This document shows positions 37,181-45,688 of a DNA stretch of 64,000 bases, in pieces. Origin of the DNA: Flavobacteriaceae bacterium (GTDB lineage: Bacteria > Bacteroidota > Bacteroidia > Flavobacteriales > Flavobacteriaceae); NCBI GenBank assembly GCA_003443635.1, contig CP031964.1, positions 2,016,321-2,080,320 of the forward strand. The letters run 5' to 3'. Each line of letters starts with the position of its first letter. Position 1 is the stretch's first letter. The position numbers and the translations under genes are program-made. The notes under the pieces are model-generated. The model worked only from the letters and a program-made list of their open reading frames with translations. It had not been told where the DNA came from and made no database searches.

Positions 37181-37727
37181 AGGGTTCGTATTCAAATCTA
37201 AATTTCACTTTAATAATTTTTGCAATATTTCCAGCCAGTAATGGCGGAACTTTAATATTATAATCTTTTACACCAACTTCAAAATCACCGGTTAAAATAT
37301 ATTTACCATTCAAATTATCTATATCAACTTTAATTTCTACATCTTTGGTAACACCATGTAACGACATTTTACCTTTAACAATTCTTGTTTGCTTACCTAC
37401 TATAGATGGATCAAAATCTATAATTTTTCCTTCTAATCTCGATTTTTGATAGATATCAGATTCAATGTAACTTTCATTAAAATGCTCTTCCATTAATGCC
37501 TTTTTAAATGTAAAAGCATTCATTAACATAGTCACAAAAATACCTCCATCATCAAGCACTATTATACTTTGAGCTTGATTGTTAACCGCTTCAATATTTT
37601 CTACTGAGGTATAAGAAAAAAACGAAACCTGTCCTTGGCTTGCTTTGACTCGTTTTTCGGATTGCGAGAATCCAAAAGATGTTATTAAAATAAAAATAAG
37701 TGTTACTATTCTATCCATTTTATTCAT
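37173..37727 (-). CDS. YceI-like secreted protein
   Basis: 184 residues with a signal peptide (MNKMDRIVTLIFILITSFGFSQ). The lipocalin-like YceI fold is suggested by VKASQGQVSFFSYTSVENIEA, FTFKKALMEEHFNESYIES, RIVKGKMSLHGVTKDVEIKV and GDFEVGVKDYNIKVP. YceI proteins bind isoprenoid or fatty lipids in the periplasm. The start ATG overlaps the stop of the upstream OB-fold gene in ATGAATAA, and its own stop overlaps the DUF5777 start the same way, so the three proteins are translationally coupled. Confidence 0.88.
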   Translation of the reverse strand: MNKMDRIVTLIFILITSFGFSQSEKRVKASQGQVSFFSYTSVENIEAVNNQAQSIIVLDDGGIFVTMLMNAFTFKKALMEEHFNESYIESDIYQKSRLEGKIIDFDPSIVGKQTRIVKGKMSLHGVTKDVEIKVDIDNLNGKYILTGDFEVGVKDYNIKVPPLLAGNIAKIIKVKFRFEYEPYG

Positions 37728-38154
37728 CGGCTAATATACAGTTTAACATAATAACGTCCAACAGATATCCTTTACAAATACCTTTAATATTTACCTGTTG
37801 ACCGGTTCTTAATTTTTTAATTTTTTCGCTATCAGATAAAGACATATCGCATATAATTTGCGAGAACTTATTATTGCCTTGTAGTATAACAGTGTAACGA
37901 TCATTTAAATAAGTGACATCTTTCACTACTCCTTTTACTGTAATAACTTTTTCTACATAAGTAGTATTAGCATAGTTTTCATTAGTTGCAAATAAAGCTA
38001 TTAGCTTATTTGAGCTTATTGATTGTTCTGTTTTTACTGTATTAACATCTATAGCAGATGGGGCATTATATAATTTTATTCCTAAATAAACACATACGAT
38101 TATTATGAGTACGAATACGATACTTAATGCTTGTATTTTAGATTTTCTACTCAT
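37720..38154 (-). CDS. Membrane-anchored OB-fold (tRNA_anti-like) protein
   Basis: 144 residues from ATG 38154 (MSRKSKIQALSIVFVLIIIVC); a longer start at 38166 is possible. One N-terminal helix anchors it in the inner membrane. The rest fits the tRNA_anti-like OB-fold family: KLIALFATNENYANTTYVEK, VITVKGVVKDV, YTVILQG and a C-terminal RTGQQVNIKGICKGYL with two Cys (ICDM and GICKG), plus NCILADE. The role in nucleic-acid binding is unproven for secreted members. It heads the operon with YceI and DUF5777 proteins. Confidence 0.82.
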   Translation of the reverse strand: MSRKSKIQALSIVFVLIIIVCVYLGIKLYNAPSAIDVNTVKTEQSISSNKLIALFATNENYANTTYVEKVITVKGVVKDVTYLNDRYTVILQGNNKFSQIICDMSLSDSEKIKKLRTGQQVNIKGICKGYLLDVIMLNCILADE

Positions 38155-38305
38155 TAGTAAGTTCAATTACAATATAAAAAGTTATATAATAAACTCTAAA
38201 TATTTTTTTTACAAAAGTAATCGATTAAACAGTTCTTGTAAGTAAAAAACTGCTTTGAAGGGAAATTTCATCTTTAAAAGTGAATTATATAAATGGTAAA
38301 TTGTA

Positions 38306-38321
38306 TATAACATGTGTTATA
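38306..38321. promoter_or_regulatory. Short palindrome upstream of the transporter gene
   Basis: TATAACA TG TGTTATA, 7-bp perfect arms with a 2-bp centre, about 130 bp before the ATG at 38453. It could be an operator; AT-rich content makes chance possible. Confidence 0.25.
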
Positions 38322-38452
38322 CTTTCAGGAAAACGAATAATTGATAAAAAATACACCTAATTAATTCCTTTAAAATTATTTAACAATTAATGTTTCATAA
38401 AAAACTTATTTCAATTTTTATTTATTTATATATTGTCGCTTGAAAAAAAAAT

Positions 38453-39730
38453 ATGCCTATGAGAAAACTAGCGTTACATTGGAAAATATTACTTGGAATG
38501 TTATTAGGAGTAATAATTGGAATTTTAAGTATTCAATTTTCTTGGGGAGCAGAATTTGTAAAAGATTGGATTAAGCCTCTTGGGCAAATTTTTATAAGTT
38601 TACTTAAACTCATCGCTGTACCGCTAGTAATTGTCTCTTTAGCTAAAGGAATTACCGATTTTAAAGATTTAACTGCATTATCAAAAATTGGAGGAAGAAC
38701 CATAGGGTTTTATATGTTTACTACTGTATTAGCAGTTATTTTAGGGCTTTTTCTTGTAAATACATTTTCTCCTGGATCTAGTATAAACCCAGATACCATT
38801 GCAAATTTATCTCAAGATTTTACTGCTATGATGGGTGATAAAATTGCAATGGCAGATATGGCAGACAAAGGGCCTTTAAGCTTTTTTGTAGACTTAGTGC
38901 CTCAAAATATGTTTAATGCTTTTACTGATAATGGAAGAATGTTACAAGTTATATTTGTTACCATATTTTTTAGTATTAGTATGTTATTTCTTCCTGCAAC
39001 ACAAAACGAACCTGTAAAGAAATTTATAGATTCAGTTAACGGTATTATGCTTAAAATGGTAGATATCATAATGCTTTCTGCTCCTTATGCAGTTGCAGCA
39101 CTTATTGCAACACTCATAGCAGAAACTACAAATGCAGAATTATTTATTGCGCTTTTAAAATATGCTGGATTATTACTTTTTGGAATGCTAACCTTATTAG
39201 GAGTTTATGTTTTATTAGTTGCTTTGTATGCAAAAAAACCACCTAAGTATTTTTTAAAGGGAATATTACCTGCCCAATTAACTGCTTTAACTACAAGTTC
39301 AAGTATGGCCACATTGCCTGTTACTATGAAATGTGTAGAAGAAAACTTAGGTGTAGAAAAAGAAATTAGTAGTTTTGTATGCCCTGTTGGTGCCACTATA
39401 AATATGGACGCCACAAGTTTAATGCAAGCTATAGCAGCAGTATTTGTATGTCAAGTTTTAGGACATGATTTAAATTTAACAGATCAATTAACAATTATAT
39501 TAACAGCAACTTTAGCTTCAATTGGAGCTGCAGCAACTCCTAGTGCAGGAATAATAATGTTAGTTATTGTATTAGAGTCTGTTGGGTTTCCTTCAAATAA
39601 ATTAGCCATAGCCTTGGCAATGATCATGTCTGTAGACAGGCCCCTAGATATGGCTAGAACCGTTATTAATATTTCGGGAGATAGCTGTGTTTCTGTATTG
39701 GTTGCTAAATCTTTAGGGAAATTAAAATAG
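38453..39730 (+). CDS. Dicarboxylate/amino-acid:cation symporter (DAACS family)
   Basis: 425 residues with about eight membrane helices and two re-entrant loops. Signatures are LHWKILLGMLLGVIIGIL at the start, GQIFISLLKLIAVPLVI, the Ser-rich hairpin TTSSSMATLPVTMKC, CPVGATINMDATSL in helix 7 (usually NMDG), and SIGAAATPSAGIIMLV. Members of this family take up glutamate, aspartate or C4-dicarboxylates with Na+ or H+. The NMDAT variant is seen in other Bacteroidota members, and the substrate is not certain. The gene is followed after 8 bp by an HD-domain gene and probably co-transcribed with it. Confidence 0.93.
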   Translation: MPMRKLALHWKILLGMLLGVIIGILSIQFSWGAEFVKDWIKPLGQIFISLLKLIAVPLVIVSLAKGITDFKDLTALSKIGGRTIGFYMFTTVLAVILGLFLVNTFSPGSSINPDTIANLSQDFTAMMGDKIAMADMADKGPLSFFVDLVPQNMFNAFTDNGRMLQVIFVTIFFSISMLFLPATQNEPVKKFIDSVNGIMLKMVDIIMLSAPYAVAALIATLIAETTNAELFIALLKYAGLLLFGMLTLLGVYVLLVALYAKKPPKYFLKGILPAQLTALTTSSSMATLPVTMKCVEENLGVEKEISSFVCPVGATINMDATSLMQAIAAVFVCQVLGHDLNLTDQLTIILTATLASIGAAATPSAGIIMLVIVLESVGFPSNKLAIALAMIMSVDRPLDMARTVINISGDSCVSVLVAKSLGKLK

Positions 39731-39738
39731 TTTTTAGT

Positions 39739-40305
39739 ATGCATAAAAATGAAACTGTAAGTTTTACAGCAATGAAAGATGGCTCTATAAGAGATTATCA
39801 AATAATTGCAGCAAATGATGAGATTACTGTACGAGAATTGCCTGATCGTCTTATTGAACATTTAAAAGAAATGGCTAAAGATGATGGCGCTTATAAAATA
39901 AGTAGATTAGATCATGTCCTTCAATGTGCTACTCGAATTTATAATGATAATGCTGGAGATGATTGGGTTATTGCAGGTTTGTTTCATGATATAGGAGATG
40001 TATTAGCACCTTATACTCATGGGCAAGTGGCATCAGAAATTATACGACCGTTTGTAAAAGACGAAGTAAGTTGGGTTGTTCGCAATCATGGAAGTTTTCA
40101 AATGTATTATAACGTTAGTCTAGCTGAAGAACTTCGTAATACAAGAGAACAATTTAAAGATCATCCTTATTATAAATCGGCTGTAGATTTTTGTGAGAAT
40201 TGGGATCAAAATTCGTTTGATCCGGATTATGAAACTAAATCACTAGAGTTTTTTATCCCTATAATAAAAGAAGTATTTTCAAGAGAACCATTTAAACATA
40301 ACTAA
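39739..40305 (+). CDS. HD-domain protein, possibly a diiron MIOX/PhnZ-type oxygenase
   Basis: 188 residues. Candidate metal ligands are His59 (LDHVLQCATR), His83-Asp84 (GLFHDIGDVLAP), His94 (THGQVASEIIRP), His117 (NHGSFQMYY) and a late Asp in ENWDQNSFDP. The H...HD...H...H...D order resembles HD-fold diiron oxygenases such as PhnZ and myo-inositol oxygenase more than a simple phosphohydrolase, which needs only H...HD...D. The distances between ligands are not identical to PhnZ, so this is tentative. It follows the DAACS transporter gene by 8 bp, suggesting that the transporter supplies its substrate or a related compound. Confidence 0.75.
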   Translation: MHKNETVSFTAMKDGSIRDYQIIAANDEITVRELPDRLIEHLKEMAKDDGAYKISRLDHVLQCATRIYNDNAGDDWVIAGLFHDIGDVLAPYTHGQVASEIIRPFVKDEVSWVVRNHGSFQMYYNVSLAEELRNTREQFKDHPYYKSAVDFCENWDQNSFDPDYETKSLEFFIPIIKEVFSREPFKHN

Positions 40306-40306
40306 A

Positions 40307-40343
40307 AAAAGGAAAGTTTACTTAACAAATAAACTTTCCTTTT
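40307..40343. terminator. Bidirectional terminator
   Basis: Stem AAAAGGAAAGTTTA / TAAACTTTCCTTTT with a 9-nt loop, between convergent genes ending at 40305 and 40361. Confidence 0.9.
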
Positions 40344-40360
40344 AAGGTTGTTTTTATTTT

Positions 40361-40777
40361 TTATATTGCATCTGCACCTGCGGCAGCAACAACATGGTCG
40401 TTTTCTATACTACTACCACTAACACCTATACCACCGATAACTTCTCCTTTAAAGTTTTTAATAGGAACTCCTCCCGGGAACGTAATTAAACCTCCATTAG
40501 AATGCTCTATATTAAATAGAGAACCTCCTGGTTGTGATAATTGACCTATAACACCAGTTTCCATATCGAAATAGCGAGCAGTTTTAGCCTTTTTTATAGC
40601 AATATCTAATGAACCTAACCACGCATCATCCATACGAACAAATGCAAGTAAATTTGCGCCAGCATCAACAATTGCAATATTCATTTTTGTATCTATTTCT
40701 TTTGCTTTTGCTTTAGCCGCAGCTATAATTTTTTCAGCTTGTGCTAATGAGATATTATGTAATGAGTTGTCTTTCAT
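40361..40777 (-). CDS. GlcG/HbpS-family (DUF336-like) protein
   Basis: 138 residues, no signal peptide. Family landmarks: [67 protein letters not shown] and [13 protein letters not shown], ending in the alanine-rich [10 protein letters not shown]. GlcG/HbpS proteins bind haem or small ligands; others are cobalamin-type adenosyltransferase-like or linked to glycolate oxidation. No clear partner is adjacent. Function is open. Confidence 0.9.
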   Translation of the reverse strand: MKDNSLHNISLAQAEKIIAAAKAKAKEIDTKMNIAIVDAGANLLAFVRMDDAWLGSLDIAIKKAKTARYFDMETGVIGQLSQPGGSLFNIEHSNGGLITFPGGVPIKNFKGEVIGGIGVSGSSIENDHVVAAAGADAI

Positions 40778-40843
40778 AATTTATTATTTTAGTTTCTTGA
40801 TACGACGATAATTTTAAGAGTTGCTTACTTAATATTTTAATTA

Positions 40844-43800
40844 TTATTCTAATTCTTTTTTTACATTTTCAAATTTAAGAGTCAATTCTTCAAATCTATC
40901 TTTAACATCTTGCCCGGGAATTTGGTCTGCATCATCAATAATTCCTTGAAGATATGATATTTGAGCATTAAGTACAGGTTTTGGGTATGCACCATCTTCA
41001 TTTTTTAATTGAGAAAGTATTTGTTTTATTTTTTGCAATCGTTCTTTATTATTTTCATTCTTTCCATCTTTTAATTTGTCTATTTCTTTTTCAAGATTAT
41101 CTTGCAGCTTTCGAGATGCTGTCATTAAATTCATAATCTGTTTTTGCAATTCAATTTGTTCTTGAATATTGGCTTCTGTTATTCCTTCCTCTTTAACTCT
41201 CGGATCAATTAATAATTCAAAATTTTGTTCGAAAGATTGATCGCCAATTGTTAATTTAGCTGTATAAACCCCCGGTGCAGCAATTGGACCATTCTGATAC
41301 CTTTGGTTTTTCGATTTTGCCCAGGGTCCGGTATGTTTCATGTTCCAATGAAAACGATTTAATCCTGGTTTTGCATTTAAAGATTTATCTACTAAATAAA
41401 TAACTTTATTAGTACTCATAACATCTATGACTTGATCTGGTAATTTCTGTTTAGAGCTATCACTAACGATTGTCACAACAATTTCTTTATTGTCATCAAG
41501 AATATCAAGTTTTATTCCTGACTTATTCCCTTTAGGTATATAGTAATCAATTGCTACGTTAGCTTGCGGGTACACAGGGAATGTTGTATTTCCATTACGA
41601 ATTTTAGGGTAACGATACCTAATCGTATTATCTGGTTTAAAAAGCCAGGGGGTATTTCCTAAAGTATTAATTTCGGGTTGTCTTAAAGAAGTAATATTAT
41701 CTAATATCCAAAACGAACGCCCCATTGTACTTACAATAAGATCACCTCTAAAAATTTTAATATCCGTAATAGGAGTTATCGGTAGATTTTGTTGAAATGC
41801 TTTCCAATTTTTACCGTCATCAAACGAGATAAATAATCCAAACTCTGTTCCAGCATATAAAAGCCTTTCTCGCACCGGGTCTTCTCTTATTACTCTTGTT
41901 GAATAATCCATAGGAATACCATTAGTTTCCGTCGTAAGCAATTCCCAGGTTTTACCATAATTCTCAGTTTTATATATATATGGTTTTTCATCCCCTAAAA
42001 GATGGCGTTCTACAGCTATATATGCTTTAGCTGGATCATAAACAGAAGGTTCTATTGCATCTACTCTTCCTCCTTTTGGTAATCTTGAAGGTGTAACATT
42101 TCTCCATGTTTTTCCTCCGTCTTTTGTTAACTGTACAAGACCATCATTAGACCCTGTCCAGATTAAACCTTCTTGAAGTTTTGATTCTCTAATAGAATAT
42201 AATGTGCTATAATTTTCTTCTCCTGTAATATCTCGCGTAATCGGACTTCCGGAAATAACTTGTTTATCTTTTTCAAAAGCGGTAAGATCTGGTGAAATGG
42301 TTTCCCAATTTAAACCATCATTAGTTGTTTTATGTACAAATTGAGAGCCATGATATATTACATTGGCATTATGTGGTGATATATGAATAGGTGCCACACG
42401 TTGAAAACGATGTAACATCTCTATAGGATTATGCCCATAATTATTTTTAGCACCCACATAATACCCTCTTTCAATACCTGTTTTTTTGTTAAAAACACCG
42501 AAACGTCCTTTACAATTAGAATATACAATGTTATGATTTCCAGGTTTAGGAACAGCAGGTCCGGTTTCACAACCTCCAGTATTTATAATCCATCCAACCC
42601 CGGTATTTTGAATAGCATTAGGCGCAAAACTAGGTACAGCAATGGTAGTATAATTGTCTTGTTGGCCTGCATAAAGCCAATATGGATATTGATCGTCAAC
42701 CTCTACCTGATATAATTCTGCAGTAGGTTGATTAAATTGAGTTGACCACGTTTTTCCTCCATTATGTGTTACATTGGCTCCTCCATCATTTGCTTGTATA
42801 AATAAATCAGGATTGTCGGGGTTTATCCATATATCATGATTATCACCATGAGGAGGGCTTAATCTTTTCCATGTTTTCCCTCCATCTGTCGATTTTAGTA
42901 TCGGGTTTGCATTTGAATACAAAACATCAGTATTTTTAGGATCAACATCAATATTGGTATAATAAAAAGGTCTGTTTACCAATCCAATATTGCTAGATAT
43001 CTGTTTAAATGATTTTCCTTGATCTATAGATTTGTATAGTCCACCTTCTTTTCCCGGTGCTTCAACAACCGCATATAAAATACTTGAATTAGCAGGAGAA
43101 ACTGCTAAATCTATTTTACCTATAAGTCCTTTAGGTAGTCCCTTGCTTAATTTCTCCCAGGATTTTCCCCCATTTATAGATTTATAAACCCCACCTTCAT
43201 TATTATTCCCTCCGGAAATAATAGTCCATGGTTTACGTTCAGCTTTCCAGGCTGCTGCGTAAATTACATCTGAATTTCCAGGTAATAATTCTAAATCTGC
43301 AAAACCAACCTTATCTGATATAAAAAGTACTTTTTCCCAGGACTTTCCACCATCAATAGTTTTATAAATACCACGTTCATTATTCGATTTAAATGCATTA
43401 CCAATAGCGGCAACCCAAACAATATTGTGATTTGTCGGGTCAATTTCTACGGCGCCTATTTGACCTACTTTCTCTAAACCAACAGACTCCCATGTCTTTC
43501 CCGCATCAATTGATTTATACACTCCCCGACCAGCAATAACATTACTTCTTAATCCATCAGAACCCGTGCCTGCATAAACTATATTTGGATCATTAGCAGC
43601 AACTCGTATTGCGCCAATTGATGGTGTTGCAAAAAAACCATCAGAAATATTCTTCCATGTAATGCCATAATCTTCAGTTTTCCAGACACCGCCACCTGAA
43701 GACCCTAAATAAAAAGTAGACGGGATAAGAGGAACTCCTGTTACTGTTGTGACACGCCCTCCTCTGGCAGGCCCAACAGTTCTATACTTTAAAGCTTCAA

Positions 43801-43873
43801 AATTTTGAGCTGTGATTGACTCTACGATTAATAAAAAAAATACAAAAAGAGATGCGCTAGTATACGATTTCAT
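40844..43873 (-). CDS. Large secreted BNR-repeat (sortilin/VPS10-like) protein 1
   Basis: 1009 residues from ATG 43873, with signal peptide ending SITAQ. The protein is mostly two seven-bladed propellers of BNR/Asp-box repeats, for example SIDAGKTWESVG, TIDGGKSWEKVL and STDGGKTWKRLS. A C-terminal beta domain (PGLNRFHWNMKHTGPW, GVYTAKLTIGDQSFEQ) and a helical coiled-coil region (about 900-1009) follow. Automated pipelines call these glycosyl hydrolases, but no catalytic acid pair can be read and a binding or sialidase-like propeller is as likely. A paralog of the same architecture is at 57919-61143. Confidence 0.87.
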   Translation of the reverse strand: MKSYTSASLFVFFLLIVESITAQNFEALKYRTVGPARGGRVTTVTGVPLIPSTFYLGSSGGGVWKTEDYGITWKNISDGFFATPSIGAIRVAANDPNIVYAGTGSDGLRSNVIAGRGVYKSIDAGKTWESVGLEKVGQIGAVEIDPTNHNIVWVAAIGNAFKSNNERGIYKTIDGGKSWEKVLFISDKVGFADLELLPGNSDVIYAAAWKAERKPWTIISGGNNNEGGVYKSINGGKSWEKLSKGLPKGLIGKIDLAVSPANSSILYAVVEAPGKEGGLYKSIDQGKSFKQISSNIGLVNRPFYYTNIDVDPKNTDVLYSNANPILKSTDGGKTWKRLSPPHGDNHDIWINPDNPDLFIQANDGGANVTHNGGKTWSTQFNQPTAELYQVEVDDQYPYWLYAGQQDNYTTIAVPSFAPNAIQNTGVGWIINTGGCETGPAVPKPGNHNIVYSNCKGRFGVFNKKTGIERGYYVGAKNNYGHNPIEMLHRFQRVAPIHISPHNANVIYHGSQFVHKTTNDGLNWETISPDLTAFEKDKQVISGSPITRDITGEENYSTLYSIRESKLQEGLIWTGSNDGLVQLTKDGGKTWRNVTPSRLPKGGRVDAIEPSVYDPAKAYIAVERHLLGDEKPYIYKTENYGKTWELLTTETNGIPMDYSTRVIREDPVRERLLYAGTEFGLFISFDDGKNWKAFQQNLPITPITDIKIFRGDLIVSTMGRSFWILDNITSLRQPEINTLGNTPWLFKPDNTIRYRYPKIRNGNTTFPVYPQANVAIDYYIPKGNKSGIKLDILDDNKEIVVTIVSDSSKQKLPDQVIDVMSTNKVIYLVDKSLNAKPGLNRFHWNMKHTGPWAKSKNQRYQNGPIAAPGVYTAKLTIGDQSFEQNFELLIDPRVKEEGITEANIQEQIELQKQIMNLMTASRKLQDNLEKEIDKLKDGKNENNKERLQKIKQILSQLKNEDGAYPKPVLNAQISYLQGIIDDADQIPGQDVKDRFEELTLKFENVKKELE

Positions 43874-44057
43874 AATATTGGTAATGTTAGAATAGTTATC
43901 ATCAAATTTAGGTAAAATTAGTATCAACCAATATTTTCATAATATTATTTTATATAAAGTATCGTTATTAAATTCTTAAAAAAAACTTAATATTTAAAAG
44001 TGATTGTTATATAAATAGTAATTTCAACGCTCTTTTTAATTAACATTAACTCATACT

Positions 44058-45677
44058 ATGAAGTTTAAATTTTTATTCATTATAACTGGATGCTTGATTT
44101 TTACAAATTCATTCAAGTTATTTTCACAACAAGATTATCGGAATTCAAGTCAGATTACTAATGACTTGAAGTCATTGGTTTCGAAGCATTCATCTAATGC
44201 ATCTTTAAAATCACTCACTAAAACCATTGGTAAAAAAGATATTTGGGCTTTAACTTTATCTAATGGAAATCCTGATAATAATCCTGCAATTGCTATAGTT
44301 GGTGGTGTAGATGGAAGCCATTTATTAAGTGTTGAACTATCGGTTAAACTTGCAGAAAATATTTTGACCAATCATAAAAACCTTTTAGAAACCACAACGT
44401 TTTATATTTTTCCAAATATGAGTCCCGATGCTACTGAGCAATATTTCAAAACTTTAAAATATGAGCGCAAAGGAAATAGTAATGCTACAGATGATGATAG
44501 AGACGGAACTATTGGAGAAGACGGATTTGAAGATCTTAACAATGATAACTTAATTACATTAATTAGAGTTGAAGACCCTACCGGAGATTATAAAATGTTA
44601 GATGATGATAATCGTATTATGGTAAAAGCTAATACTAAAAAAGGAGAAGTCGGATCTTACAAGGTATTTTCTGAAGGAATAGATAATGATAAGGATGGTA
44701 ATTTTAACGAAGATGGCGAAGGAGGTGTAGTTTTTAACAAAAATATGAGTTATAAATTTCCTTATTTTAAACCTGGAGCTGGAGAGCATCCAGTTTCTGA
44801 GAAAGAAAATAGGGCTCTTTTAGATTTTTTATATGAAAAGTGGAATATTTATAGCATTCTTACATTTGGTCCTGCAAATAATTTATCTAAACCTCTTAAA
44901 TATACTGCTTCTGCTGCTAATAAACGAGTGGTAACCAGCATTCTAAAAAAAGATGAAGCATTAAATAAGTTTATTTCTGAACGTTATAACAAAATTACTA
45001 AAACTAAAGGAGCGCCAAATTCAATCGCCAAAGGTGGAGGCTTCTTTGAATGGTCATATTTTCATTTCGGAAAACTAGCAATGAGTACTCCTGGATGGTG
45101 GCCTTCAAAAATAAAAGGAGACTCTATTACAAAACCATTTAAGAATCCTAAAGCTAGTTTTTTACAGTGGGCAGAACAAGAAGGGATAAATGATGTTTTT
45201 GTAGATTGGACAGAAATTAAACATCCTGATTTTCCTAATCAAAAAGTTGAAGTTGGAGGTATTGTACCTTTTAAAATGAATAACCCTCCTTATAAAGAGA
45301 TTGATGGTATTGTTGAAACACACTCAGCATTTATTGCAGAAATTGTAAAAATTCAACCTTCAATAGCATTGACAAACGTTAAGCAGGAAGATTTAGGCTC
45401 CGGGCTTACAAGAATAACTGTTGATATTCATAACTCAGGGTTAATTCCTACACATACTGAAATGGGGGATCGTTCAAGATGGTTACGTCAAATAAATGTA
45501 GATATAAGAATCAATAAAAATCAAGAAATAGTTTCTGGGCGTAAACATCAACTCATTAATGTAATTGCTGAAGACAGTTCGGTTCAATTAACTTGGCTAA
45601 TTAAAGGAAAAGGAAATCTACAATTAGAAGTTGGTGCGCCACACGTAGGAACTAAAAACTTATCTATCAAACTTTAA
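44058..45677 (+). CDS. M14 carboxypeptidase-like protein, apparently catalytically dead
   Basis: 539 residues with a secretion signal (FLFIITGCLIFTNSFKLFSQ). The layout mirrors the next gene: a propeptide-like start, a conserved core, two Asp-rich Ca-binding-like loops (DDDRDGTIGEDGFEDL, DNDKDGNFNEDG) and a C-terminal beta domain. The Zn motif HxxE of M14 is missing. The site HSNE of the neighbour is DGSH here (Asp85 and His88 instead of His109 and Glu112). The second Zn His is Gly271 (TFGPAN for SFHNSG), and the catalytic Glu region TNEIF has become STPGWW. It is probably a pseudoenzyme that binds a peptide or its active neighbour. Confidence 0.82.
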   Translation: MKFKFLFIITGCLIFTNSFKLFSQQDYRNSSQITNDLKSLVSKHSSNASLKSLTKTIGKKDIWALTLSNGNPDNNPAIAIVGGVDGSHLLSVELSVKLAENILTNHKNLLETTTFYIFPNMSPDATEQYFKTLKYERKGNSNATDDDRDGTIGEDGFEDLNNDNLITLIRVEDPTGDYKMLDDDNRIMVKANTKKGEVGSYKVFSEGIDNDKDGNFNEDGEGGVVFNKNMSYKFPYFKPGAGEHPVSEKENRALLDFLYEKWNIYSILTFGPANNLSKPLKYTASAANKRVVTSILKKDEALNKFISERYNKITKTKGAPNSIAKGGGFFEWSYFHFGKLAMSTPGWWPSKIKGDSITKPFKNPKASFLQWAEQEGINDVFVDWTEIKHPDFPNQKVEVGGIVPFKMNNPPYKEIDGIVETHSAFIAEIVKIQPSIALTNVKQEDLGSGLTRITVDIHNSGLIPTHTEMGDRSRWLRQINVDIRINKNQEIVSGRKHQLINVIAEDSSVQLTWLIKGKGNLQLEVGAPHVGTKNLSIKL

Positions 45678-45688
45678 ATCTATACGTA

